Assembly (NCBI GenBank): GCA_021495925.1
Contig: JAKEKT010000069.1
Span: forward strand, 1 to 64,000
From: Diplodia intermedia
Lineage: Eukaryota > Ascomycota > Dothideomycetes > Botryosphaeriales > Botryosphaeriaceae
Reading direction: 5' to 3'
Length of the DNA: 64,000 nt
Made by a program: the position numbers and the translations under genes. The first letter of the stretch is position 1; each line of letters begins with the position of its first letter. Under the pieces are notes generated by a model. That model did no database searches and had not been told where the DNA came from. It saw only the letters and a program-made list of their open reading frames with translations. Shown piece after piece: positions 1 to 10,527 of the stretch.

Positions 1-350
1 GCTCCGCATTCTACTTCTCTCTCACTCTCCCTCCAATGAATAGGATATCAAACCTACGTCTGAATCACGCATGGGCGCTTAACTGCTGTAGAGACAAACC
101 TTTTTTTTTTCTTTCCGTGCAGACCTTTCGGAGGGACAGTGCAATATGAAATTGCAGGTTCGACGTTTCGAGACCAAAACTCAACTCAGGGATGCAGACG
201 TCCAATTTCCCTCTCCTCTCGGTCTTGCTGAATACGATGGGCGGAAAAGGGAGGGTGGTCAGGCAGCTAGATATCTCTCTTCCCGACCCACCGTTTTCCA
301 TGTGTAAGTGAAAGAAGGGAAGGGCACATACGAACAATCTTTCCTTGTTA

Positions 351-356
<6 letters not shown>

Positions 357-391
<35 letters not shown>
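357..391. repeat. (CT)n microsatellite
   Basis: Uninterrupted CT dinucleotide run, directly visible. Confidence 0.95.
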
Positions 392-393
<2 letters not shown>

Positions 394-663
394 CGACTCA
401 CGAACACATGGGGAAGGGGAAAAAAAAAAAAACGAACGAAACCCCTTCACCCCATTCACGCACTTCACTGAGAAAGGCAGTCAGTACTCGACTAGAAAAA
501 GTACGATTGATATTGTTGGAAAGCTCGCCCAAAACAAGGTTTCATATCATACAATATACAGTAGTACAACTTGGAAAAGCCAGTACCATAGAGTATACCC
601 GGGTCGAAAGCAGGAGAGTAAGGAAACATAGAGAAAAAAAAATAAAAAGAAGAAAGGGCGCTC

Positions 664-709
664 GGTAGGTAGGTAGGTAGGTAGGTAGGCAGGTCGGTCG
701 GTCGGTCGG
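664..709. repeat. compound GGTA/GGTC tetranucleotide microsatellite
   Basis: About six GGTA units are followed, after one variant unit, by about four GGTC units. The switch between units suggests point mutation in one repeat followed by expansion. Confidence 0.9.
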
Positions 710-987
710 TAGTGGCGAGGAGAACGAAGTCAAGGCAATCCAAAGAACCCTCGAGCATACGCCGGACCAACGACGAAAGAAGGAGGAGAAGGTTACACGA
801 GCGAGAGACGAGACGAGAACGAGATGAGAAGAGAGACATCTCTGACAGACTGCTTGTAAGCGAGAGTGAAACTGTAGCGCAACTGCGCCCCAGCCAGGCC
901 GTGGACATGGGAACGCCACGATCAGGAGAAGGAGAAGAAAAGAAGGGGGGGAAAAAAAAGAGGGGCGAAGGTCGTAGCCATCAAAAG

Positions 988-1463
988 CTACCGCTCCACC
1001 GTCACCTTCACGCCCTCCACCCCCTTCAACAACTGCCTCACGCCACCACCACCACCACCACCACTTGTATCCACCCCGCCACCACCACCACCACAACCAC
1101 CACCACCACCCTTCCCATCAACAAGCACCACACTGCCCCCTCCCCCCTCCTCAACCACCACCTCGGCCCCGACCACGCTCCCGACGACCCTCCGCACCAC
1201 CTCCATGCCGACCTCCTCGCGCACCAGCCAGTGCCCGGCGCCCTCGCACACGACGACGGCGCCGCCCTTGATGCCGAGGTGGTCGCCGACGCCCTCGAGC
1301 GCGAGCCGCCAGTCGAACGCGACGTCTTCCTTGCCCGCGACGATGGTCGTCGGCGCGCGCAGGGCGCCGCGCGGCCCGCTGCCCGCGCTGTCGAAGAGCG
1401 AGGCGCCGACGCTGAGGCTGGAGCGCCGGCGCTGGCCCGCCGTGGCCGACGGGTTGTTGTTGT

Positions 1464-1494
<31 letters not shown>

Positions 1495-3290
1495 CGTGGC
1501 GTAGGTGCCGTAGAGGCCGCCGCCGGCGATGCTGGAGCGGCGGCGGCGGTGGCGGGCGCTGAGGCCGTCTTCGTCCGAGCAAGCCGGTGCCGGCACCGCG
1601 CCCGAGAAGGACGCGAACTTGCTGCTGGTGGGCGAGGTGCCGGTCGAGGAGCCGACGAGGGTCGAGTTCGAGCTGTCGAGCACCGACAGCGAGAGGATCG
1701 TCTGCAGGCTCTTGGACCAGTGGCCCAGGATCAGGCCGTCGCGGTAGTAGCGCGTTTTCTGAAACCATGCGTGGTTGGACGAGGCGGCGCGGGCGTGGAC
1801 GGTCGGCGGGTAGGTCGTCGGCGTCGAGATGTCGTTGACGGCTTGCTTTTCTGGGACGGCGGGGAGGTGTTGTTGGGATATGCTGGTTTTGCATTGGGCG
1901 ATGCTCGGGCCGAGGGAGCTGGCGAGGGCTTCGGCGGCTTCTCTTCTGTAGTTGCTGTCGCTGCCTTCAATGACTGGTTTTGGCATGGCCACGCGGTGGA
2001 TCTTGCCGAGGAACCAGGTGCCGGTGAAGGAACCTAGCACTTTGGCCAGGATATCAGGGAGAGTGAAAGCAAATATGTAATGAGATTTGCTGAGTTGCGA
2101 GAGCAACGGTCGAAGTGTTTTCCAACAGTTGCGGAGGAGGCGGAAGTTCAGCGGCTGTTGTAACCACGTGTGGCACATGCGGCGGGCCGAGGAAATGTGT
2201 GCTTGAGCATTGGCAATCCAAAGTCTGGGCTATTGATAATTAGCAATTTTAATGGGTCTGAGACTAAGTGAATTGAAATTGAACAAAGTGAAACGAATTG
2301 AGAGAGACGAAGCTTTGAGCAATGCCCAGAGTGAACTGAAGTCAAAGCAATATGTAGGGAGTGATGGGGTTGAGATGACAATAAAAACCAATAGCAAAAT
2401 CCGTCCAGTGCAATGTATAACACACAATCAAGAGGAGACAGAAAAAATCCACCGACACCGTGAGAGTAATAAAGAGAGGGTGTCCACTTACCAGCACAAC
2501 GCTCATAATAACGAAGTGGTCCGCCAACTGCGGCGCCTCGCTAGCAAGCCTGCCAGCCACCGCACCGCCCCAATCATGGCTCACAAGCACGACCTGACCC
2601 CTCTCATCGAGCGCTCCTCCTACGGCACCTCCCTCCTCGCCGCTGCCGTCCACACCGTACTTCTCCCGCATGCCCAGCACGAAGCTCGTCACCGCCTCCA
2701 GCACGTTGTACGCATTGTACTCGGGCAGGCCGTCGCTGCCGCCGAAGCCGGGCAGGTCGAGCGCCACGTACACCGTGTCGCGGTCGACGTTGCGCTTCTG
2801 GGAGAGGTAGTCCTTCCACAGCGCCCAGCTGTCGGGAAAGCCGTGCAGAAAGATGACCAGGTTGGGCCGCGGGCCGGCGTCCCAGCTGGAGGCGACGTAG
2901 TGCAGGACGATGGGGGATTCGTCGGGCGTGGTGAAGAAGGCGTGCGTGAAGCTGGGGATGGGTGCTTTCGAGAGATCCCAGAAGCGGTCGCGGGCTGGGA
3001 CGGACGGGGGCTGGCTGTTAGCTTGTGTATACTGGATGTCATCTCCAACGCGGTTTGACGGAGACTGAGGGTGAATTGAAGTGTGACAGAGGAGGGGGAG
3101 GTGATGGGCAGGACGGACCGTCAGCCAGCTCCTTGTCGCTAACTTTCCTGCTGCGGCGCTGGAACATGAGGCCATCGCGGAGGGCGGACAAGGCCCAAAC
3201 GAGGCCGACCAACAAGCCGTAGCTGAGGGTGAAGCCGCGCCACAGCGAGCGGGCCAGCTTCGACTCGGGCGTAGGGGCTTTCGACTCCAT
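988..3290 (-). CDS. alpha/beta hydrolase, epoxide-hydrolase type, membrane-anchored
   Basis: Proposed exons (minus): 3290-3119, 2994-2492, 2229-988; 638 aa. Residues 18-37 form a hydrophobic N-terminal anchor. The fold begins with the oxyanion motif HGFPDSW (108-114). The nucleophile motif is SHDWGG, with Asp198 in the position used by epoxide hydrolases and haloalkane dehalogenases. The final His lies in GAGHW near the C-terminus. Intron 1 uses the weak donor GTCCGT, chosen because it joins ...ELAD to ARDRFWDL in frame. Intron 2 (donor GTAAGT, acceptor ATAG) joins MSVVL to PRLWIANAQ. Between the cap region and the catalytic His there are poly-Gly and poly-Asn runs, and the protein ends in a Gly-rich tail; both look like repeat expansions. 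The substrate cannot be told from sequence. The hydrolase assignment is firm; exon 1 is less so. Confidence 0.8.
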
Positions 3291-5264
3291 TGCCGGGTCA
3301 CGAGTTCTCCTCGTTGTGGGACTCCAGTCTCGCATTCCGGCGGGTTGCTGGCGTGGTTAGAGTACGGGGGGAGGTAGATGGGCAGAAGCAAGGAAACGGT
3401 GTCTGCACGCTTTATCACTCGCGGGGAAAGGGCAGTAAGGGCGGCGATGGACGGAGCTCAGTCAGTCAAAGCCGAGGGCGGCACATGGCACACACTTGAT
3501 AACAAAAGCTCCTTCGTTCGGCGGCGGCCAAAAGAAGCTTCCCCGCTACGGCAGTATCGCGGCGGCGGAGGAAGCGGACAGAAGCTAGTACGGCGGGCAA
3601 CAAGGCAGGAAGTAGTGGCGGTGCGGGAGGGGAAGCGTGCAACGAGCAAAGGGCGGGGGCAGCGTCGGGCAGCGTCAAGCCGCTCTTAACATACGCCGCT
3701 AGAGTAGGGCGGAGCGGCCTTGGGTTCGCAATCGTCGGGTCCCCGGCGCGCGCTGCTGCCGTTCGGACAGGCCAATTCCCGCGTGTGCAGCGAGGCGGGA
3801 GGAAGCGGCGGCAGGTGGGCGACTGGCTGGCCGGTGGTGGTTGCAGGCGCACGCGGTGAGAGGACGCAAGCAGGCGGCGGCGGGAGCTGTTGCTGGGAGC
3901 TCCCGGCCGATGATGCAACCCGCCCGTGCACAGACCCACCTCCCGCGTGTGGGGAAACGGCGCCCTACGCCTGCCCGCCCACCCTCCGTGCCTCCTTCCC
4001 TGTGTGCGGCTTTGAAACGCGATCTTCGCTGCCGTGCTCCCTGCCAAAAGCCCCTCACTAGCATCACCGGCAGCAGCTGAGAAACCGATCGCTCGCTCTC
4101 CCGATCCACCGACCAGCTCGCTCTGGTCATCCGCCGCCTTCTATCCAGCGCACCAGCTCGCCGATCGCCCACGCTTACGTAGCGCCGCCTGAAGCCATCC
4201 GCCTGCCCACGTACGTCTTGACAAGTAATAATGCTCCTCCGCAACGTGCTACGCATACGGCCCGCGTAGCGCGTCTGTGCTTTCAAAGCATACTACCGCG
4301 TGCCACTGACTTGATGCCGTTCCGCCCACCACGGCCAGCACCCACTCCCGGAGTGGAAGGCCCCTGGATTGGGCCTGCGTCAAAGCCGAACATCCTGTCT
4401 CACGCAGTGGCAGCCGTCCACGAGACACACCGTAGGGCCCCGGTTGACTGGCCAAGTCTTATCCTGCGCCCAGCATCAGACGTCATTGGTGAGACGATTT
4501 TTCTTCAATGTGTTAAACATATGCTTTATTTGAGTGACGCCATGTACCTGCCCCTGCAGCCTGGGGCTGCGTTAGTGGTGCAAGACTCGGCCGAAGAGGG
4601 ACGTCGATGCATGCAAGGTGAAAAGCAACTCACCTTCTCACTCCTCTCAGATGACCGCCACGTTCCCTTGACTCACTGTGGCTTGAATACCTGTTCTGTG
4701 GGGAGGAGTATAACACTTACACAGACCATCATTCATCCAGCCAATGGCTGTCAAGCATCGGGCGAGCAACGAACAGTCGAGCCGTACGGTGTATCTCATT
4801 TTCATAGACCATCAAGAGGTCGTGGCATTTAGCATACAGGAAAGGAGACGAGAAAACGACACCAGCGCCTGGACATGCCGAACAAAAGAAGCCTCAGTAG
4901 AGACATGCCAGGAAGAAGAGGATATCGGAAAAAGTACAAGTAACCACCAAAGACGGATTCAGTACAGAGAGTCGGGATATGAGCAGCTGAAAGTGGCCGA
5001 GCATAAAAATCCAGATGTGTTCCATGAAGAGGGGTGGATGCACAAAGGCTATGCTACGCAAGCCATGCAGAACAGACACCGAAACAAGGAAATCAGGCTG
5101 TACTCAAGCATGGTCAAGAGGCCACGGCCGAGAGAATATAGGTAAAGACGTGGTTGAAGGAGAAGACATTACTTAGGGCTGCTGCTTGGGAGAACACTAG
5201 GAGAGAACACTTGGCGAGAGAATACCGACAATCGTCACTTCGTAACAGGAGAAAAGTGGGCGGA
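3291..5264. other. intergenic region, upstream of the hydrolase and downstream of glycogenin
   Basis: About 2 kb without a supportable gene. The left part (3300-4200) is GC-rich and probably holds the promoter and 5' UTR of the hydrolase. Several overlapping ORFs exist on both strands, but none shows a domain, intron pattern or composition that separates it from background. Confidence 0.5.
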
Positions 5265-8024
5265 TCAGGGCCGTTCAGTTGGGCTCAAGACATCCGCCAT
5301 CAGTTCCGCCTTCTTGTCAGACGACTCTGCCTCTTCGGCTGCGGGAGCGCTGCCGAAATCCGGCTCCGAGAATAGCGGCTTCGTGGTCTTTGCGGTAGAG
5401 CTTACTTCCTCTGCTTTTGGAGCCGTCTTCGCCTCCGTCTCCGTCTCCATCTTCGTCTCCGGTGCTTGGTCGACGCTCCCCGGTCCGTTGTCTTTCGGCG
5501 TCTTCTCCTTTCCGTGCGGGCTTGCGCGGCCCGAAAGGCTATGGTGTTGAGCATCGTTGTGAGGACGAGGGACCGAATGTTCCGGCAGCTGCCGTGCAGG
5601 TGCGTTTGAGGCGGAAGCTCGCCTGAGATGCTCGAGTTCGAGAAGAGACGAGCGACGTAGCGTCTCAAGTCTTTCTTCGGGATTCTTATTCGCAACGCTT
5701 AGTCAGCTCTCAGTTGTACAGGCGGACAAATTCGAAACTAGGCTTTTGAGGAGACAATAGCAGGCACACCAGCGTATCTTCCGCCTACGTCGCCTCCCTG
5801 TTCGTTTTTGACCTCCCTGGCAGACTTGACCGGTACAAAATGCCCAGGGAACTCCGCCGTGGAAGTGATATGAGCAGTTGCACTCAAAGCAACTGATGTT
5901 GCAGCCAAGACCTGCGAGGTGTGCAACGATCGAGAGAATGGCCGACGAGGTGGAGAACGCGAACGACGAAACAAGTCAAGATCATGGGAACGGAAGCCAC
6001 ATTTGGGGCATCCCCAACTAAAAGTGCCTCTTACCCATTCAGCTTGCGATGGCACCCCTTCAGCGCCTGGCAGTTCGCCTGCATCGTCTCGTTCGTTTCC
6101 CCAAAACGTCGGTCGTCGAACCGGTGCAGGCGTCACGGGAAGACTAGGCCTCTCAACTGCACTGGGGAAGTCAGTCAAGATTAGGCTTTCACGGCGCCCA
6201 CTGGTGCCTTCTCCAGTAGGCGAGAAAAGCTCAATGGGCTTGACCAGGCCTTCGAGCGATAAGCCAGCAGGCTTGGACTTCTTCATCTGTGCACCCATTA
6301 CCGCGCGAACGTATTTCTCAATGCCAGGAACGCTGTCCCAAGCGTTGGCGCTGGTGTGTCCGAAGCTTTGCCAGGGGTCCTCGGGGGTCTTTGGCGTTGC
6401 AGATGGTGGAGAACTCTTCGAAGTTCCGTCGTCCGCTTCGGACAAGGACGCTGTTGGAACACCCTCTGCAGAAGAAGCAGTAGCATCAGCGGTAGGTTGT
6501 GGCTCTGGCTGAGGCGGCGAGAGGTCTTCTGCGAATACACGTGTAGGCTTCGGCCTTTCACGCTCCTGCTCCCACGGAAAGATTGCTTTCGGCACTACTC
6601 GTGGCGCAGGCTTCGTCTCTGGCACTTCGTACCACATGTTCTTGGGAGGCTCCGGGTATGCGGCCGGGGCTTTGAAGAGCTGATGGTCCTCGCTAAACGT
6701 GTACGTCTGCGTGGGGAAGTTTGCAGCCTCGGGCCGCGACTCTACTGGAGGAGCCGTGCTGGAATGAATTAGAAATGCTGGCGTTTATGTTAAAAGAAGG
6801 CCTACCGGGTAGCGTCCCACTCCATATGGGGCGGCGAATACCTCCCTTCCGACTCCCGCCGAGGAGGGGAAGGGTGCTGTGCGGGGTGCGTTGGTTGCAC
6901 AACAGGCTGGGCGGGCTCGGTAAGCGAAGCTACACCTCCTTGGGAGGCGGGTGAAGGTTGAGAATCCGATTGACCGTTCGCCGAGCCAGCTTGCTGTATC
7001 GTGTTGGGGGCGGTCTGGAGCACCGCCTGGGCGTCGACATGTTCTGCCTGGGATGGTGTTAACATTTCAGGGCACACGGAATTTTACGCATCTTACCTTC
7101 TCACGGAGGTGTCGGTCATAGACAGCCCACCACCGCGCAGAGAGCTCGCTGTAGACGCCAGAGCCACCGCCATATCGAGAGTCCTTGAGCCAAGGCTTGT
7201 TCTTGCCGATAAAGTGCACGAGATTGATCCTGCTCTTGTAGTGTCGGAACGCGGGCTCCCACTGGTACTGAGCGTTCGGGGTGCAATTGTACAGGAAGCT
7301 GAGCCTGTGCCAGCCTCTGTGCTCATAGTACTGGTTGAATAGACCCTGGTCTGCACCGTCGAAGCTGTCTCCACTTGTAGCCAGAGTTTGCAATGCCCAG
7401 TAGTCTCCCATGTTGGGGCTCACGACCATCACCCCACTGTTGAAGCAGTCGGGCCACCCACTGTCAGGAGCGGCGGCGAAGGGCGCCTCGAGGTCAAAGA
7501 GCTCATTGGGGGCTCGCAGAGCAACTACGTCAGCGTCGATGTAGACGAGCTTGCGGAATTGGAGCTGCCGCCAGAGCGCGATCTTGGTGAAGGTGTAGGC
7601 GAGGTCGGCGCGATCCATAAGGTAAAGATTGGCAGGTTTCGGATTGCCCATGCGCGGCACAGGAATCACATAGTCGTAAAGCTTCTGTCGTACCCGTCAA
7701 CAAACGTTGTGATGAGGGCCAATGGCAGGCCAATGGCTACCTTGAGCTCCGAAATCGAGTCTGCAGACAGCGTGTCCAGCGTGATGAGAGCGGCAAGCTT
7801 CTTCGTCGCCCCACCATCGCGGAGCGAATGCGCAAGTACGGCGGCACCTGTGGGAGTGAGCAATATGCGCTTCTCGAGCTTCGGAGTCGGGCTGGCAGCT
7901 TCGCGGCGCACCTGGCAGGTATGAGTCGCTCATGACGAGCTTCATGAACGTTAGCGCGGGACGGAGAGCAGCAGCGGGACGGGCAAGTTACCGTGCAGTA
8001 CGCATCCTCAGCTTGGGGCGCCAT
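5265..8024 (-). CDS. glycogenin (self-glucosylating glycogen primer)
   Basis: Proposed exons (minus): 8024-7992, 7939-7912, 7847-7741, 7684-7097, 7047-6806, 6758-6035, 5684-5265; 713 aa with every phase matching. A GT8 glycosyltransferase domain fills about residues 1-260, opening AYCTLVMSDSYLPGA, with the metal-binding DAD in YIDADVVAL (106-108) and FNSGVMV, then ADQGLFNQYY and HFIGKNKPW. Glycogenin transfers glucose from UDP-glucose onto its own Tyr and extends the chain for glycogen synthase. The long tail is Pro/Ser/Thr/Glu-rich, with conserved-looking patches (NMWYEVP, ...KTPEDPW) and a final WNPEERLETLRR segment. Exon 2 is only 28 nt. The last intron is 350 nt, far longer than the others, and its first 297 nt stay open in frame. 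The TGG|AAT junction was chosen because it gives QAEW-NPEERL. Confidence 0.9.
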
Positions 8025-8871
8025 TGCAGCAGTTCGTCAGGGAGAGCAGTGCGTGTGGCGGTTTGGGCTTGGTCGGGCAGAGTTGGCGGGAGAGTGAATG
8101 TTTCCCCGCCGGGTCAACGAGCGTTGGGTGCAGCAGAGCCAGAGGCGCCGAAGCAGGGCGCGGAGAGCGGAGAAAAGCTGGGGGCAGAGATCACGCGGCT
8201 GCTCAACACGACGCCATGTCCACAAGCTCGTGCTGATTAGACAGCCGACGTGCGTGTGAGGCGTCGATTGCGGGTCCCTGTCTGCGCCGTTGCCAGGCCG
8301 ACTTTTTTTTTTGCAGCGCAGCGCTGACTGACCTGCTCGCGAGAGCTCTGGGCGAGAGAAGCTTGGGCCGGCCCATGATGCAATCAATCCCAGGGAAGAA
8401 GCCCCCGCCGAGAGTCTCTCCGCCACGCCGTTGCAAGACCTATGCATTGCAGTCGCCCGCCCTGCGCTCGTCTGCACATGTTCGCCCGTACAACGCGCCA
8501 TCCGCCCTCTCTCGACAGCGGACGGCCAGCGGGCTGAATCGCCCGTGAAGCTACACACGGACCCCCGGGCGCTTAATTAATCTCAGTGTGCGCGGCGGGC
8601 ATGCGCTGCTAGGCCAAGCCCAACCTCGCGTCCCGCCCAGACGGTCCTCATACAAGCCGTTCCGTCTTTGGGTCTCGTGCTGCAGCTCAATACATTGAAA
8701 ACTCGCGGCCTCGCAGCACGCCTCGTCGCAGTCGCTTTCGACACACGCCGGCAGAGACTACCTCGGTCCTGGAATAGTTCAGACGCACCCTGCATCTGCA
8801 TTTTGCGGCTGGGACGGTGCTGCCTCGTGATGCAGCCATTTGCCACCGAGCCTGGGCTCGTTTACGCTCGC
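8025..8871. other. intergenic: glycogenin promoter side and polyprenol reductase 3' flank
   Basis: 847 bp of GC-rich DNA with no supportable gene. It must contain the upstream region of the glycogenin gene (start 8024) and the terminator region of the gene ending at 8872, both minus strand. No TATA box is obvious just upstream of 8024. Confidence 0.55.
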
Positions 8872-9888
8872 TCACCAGACAAACGGCACCATCCTCGCTC
8901 GTCTCTCCACTGTCTCCCTACCAAATTTCGTCGCATACCACTCCTTCGTCCCCGCAGCCGTCACGCCCAAATTCACGCCTACAAAAACCAGAGCGCACAG
9001 CACCGTCTTGTTGGCCAATTGTCCTACCGGCGCAGCTACAATTGACAAGGCCAAGTAGAGGCCGCACTCGAACGTGTAGTGCGGGCACACAACGTAGCTG
9101 AAAGCGCCTCGGGTGGGCAGGGTGTACTTCCGCAGACCAAAGAGATAGGCGTGGGCATCGTGCTGCTGCTTGGAGGCCCAAAGAAAAAGCACGGTGCCGA
9201 TGAGCAGCTGCAAATCCAGCGACGGTGGCGCGCTTCCGCTTCCGCTTCCGTCAACCGACGCTTGCAAGGCCGGCGTCCCTTCGACCCAGACGGCAATCGA
9301 CATGGCGCCGTAGAATAGGAGACCCAGCAGCCAGTGCGTGACCCACATCATGGATGAAGAAGGACGCGATAGAACGGCGGACTCGTACAGACGTCGCGAG
9401 CCTTGTACGAGCATAAGCAGCCAGGCCAGATGGACTCGTGCCACCGACATGGTGGCTGTACGATGGCCGGTGGCCTTGCCGGCGACGAGTTTCAGGAGGG
9501 CGCCATCGGTGGCATACTGCTGCGCCCAGAAGCCGGAGCCGAGCACGGACAGGACGTAGAAGTGGGCGAACCAGCTGTGCGGGACGCGGTACGTCGCCAG
9601 GTGGTCGAGCAAGGCGGCGAATGCATTGCGAGGGCGTGAGGCTGGGGCTGCGGAGGTGTTTGCTGCGCGCGAACCGTAGGCCAGGAAGCGAGAGCGGAAG
9701 GCTGGGACGGCGTTGACGGCGAGAACCTTGCGCCTGCGTCAGCGAACAGCGGTCTGCAGCGGTGGGCGGGCTGCGCAAGCGAAAAGGACACGGTGGATTA
9801 CAATCGAGGCTGCGGTGAGGAAAAGGGACCGCAGGAGGACGACGGGCTCGAGGCGGGCGACGAGCGGGTGCAGGAGCGGGGAGGCCAT
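8872..9888 (-). CDS. dfg10: polyprenol reductase, DFG10/SRD5A3 family
   Basis: Exons (minus): 9888-9802 and 9726-8872; 313 aa, close to the ~318 aa of human SRD5A3. The 75-nt intron (donor GTAATC, CTGAC branch site, acceptor CAAG) joins LTAASI to VLAVNAVPAF, restoring the first transmembrane helix. Further hydrophobic segments follow. The C-terminal steroid 5-alpha-reductase-type domain shows the expected CPHY...E pattern near its end (CPHYTFECGLYLALS) and finishes VPFVW, like the family's hydrophobic C-terminus. Members reduce the alpha-isoprene unit of polyprenol to dolichol in the ER membrane, feeding N-glycosylation and GPI and O-mannose synthesis. It diverges from the ankyrin gene on the right, with 639 bp between start codons. 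Confidence 0.88.
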
Positions 9889-10527
9889 GCCGCTCTCGCG
9901 CTGGGGCTGGGGGAGTGATAAGCTAAAGGCTCTGCGGTGTTTCGTAACGCTGTTCAGCCGGCTGTCAGAGCGTTAATGCCTCAACGCTTTCTATTCGCGC
10001 CGGCCCTCTCGCAGCAGCGGCCGTCGCAGCCGCGCTCTTGCTCGCGGGCTCAGGGGCAGGGTGGCGATAAGGTGATGCCGCCAGTGGGCAAGGCCAGCGT
10101 GTCGCGCGTCCGCCCAGGCACCGCGAGCTGAGGCCCCGGTACGGTATCACGAGTCGCAGCCGCGGTTTTGTGCAGCAGGCTGCCTTATGTCAGCACCCGG
10201 CCCGTGCTGGCCGCCTCCTCTCTGTCCCGGCCAGCGGTCGCGCTTCCTCGCCTTCGCCTTCCCACACCTCCCACGCCTGCTCCGTACCGCTCTTTCCTCA
10301 CCACCACCCCCTCCCCCGCCCGACGACACCCGCACGACGCACCGCCCATCGCACTCCTCCTCCACGTGCTCCCACGCGGCAAGCTGGCTGAAGTGCACGC
10401 CCAGATCGCCGTCCGACAAGCACTCGACGCGCACCGGTCTGCTGAGCAACTGGCGCCCACGGTCATCAGGCTTCACCCGGGCCCCCTCCAGCATGAGGCA
10501 GGCATCACCTGTGATCAAAAGTCCGTG
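9889..10527. promoter_or_regulatory. divergent promoter region between polyprenol reductase and ankyrin protein
   Basis: 639 bp between two divergent start codons. The right half (about 10190-10520) is strongly pyrimidine-rich on the plus strand, typical of a fungal 5' leader. It also happens to be open in frame with the ankyrin gene, so an upstream ATG at 10168 cannot be excluded. No TATA box stands out. Confidence 0.5.

Larger units (their letters stand above)
1..987. other. gene-free flank rich in microsatellites
   Basis: No convincing gene. It contains a (CT)n tract at about 357-391, an A-run near 420-432, a GGTA tetranucleotide array at 664-689 that passes into a GGTC array at 692-709, and purine-rich DNA around 760-960. 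The ORFs here are low-complexity readings of these repeats. The right part probably holds the 3' UTR of the hydrolase gene that ends at 988 on the minus strand. Confidence 0.6.

Noticed and set aside
3466..4047. 193-codon minus ORF
   Set aside because: Arg/Ser/Pro composition expected from GC-rich non-coding DNA; overlapping ORFs of equal quality on the other strand.
4218..4832. 204-codon plus ORF
   Set aside because: No domain, hydrophobic pattern or supporting neighbour; likely chance.
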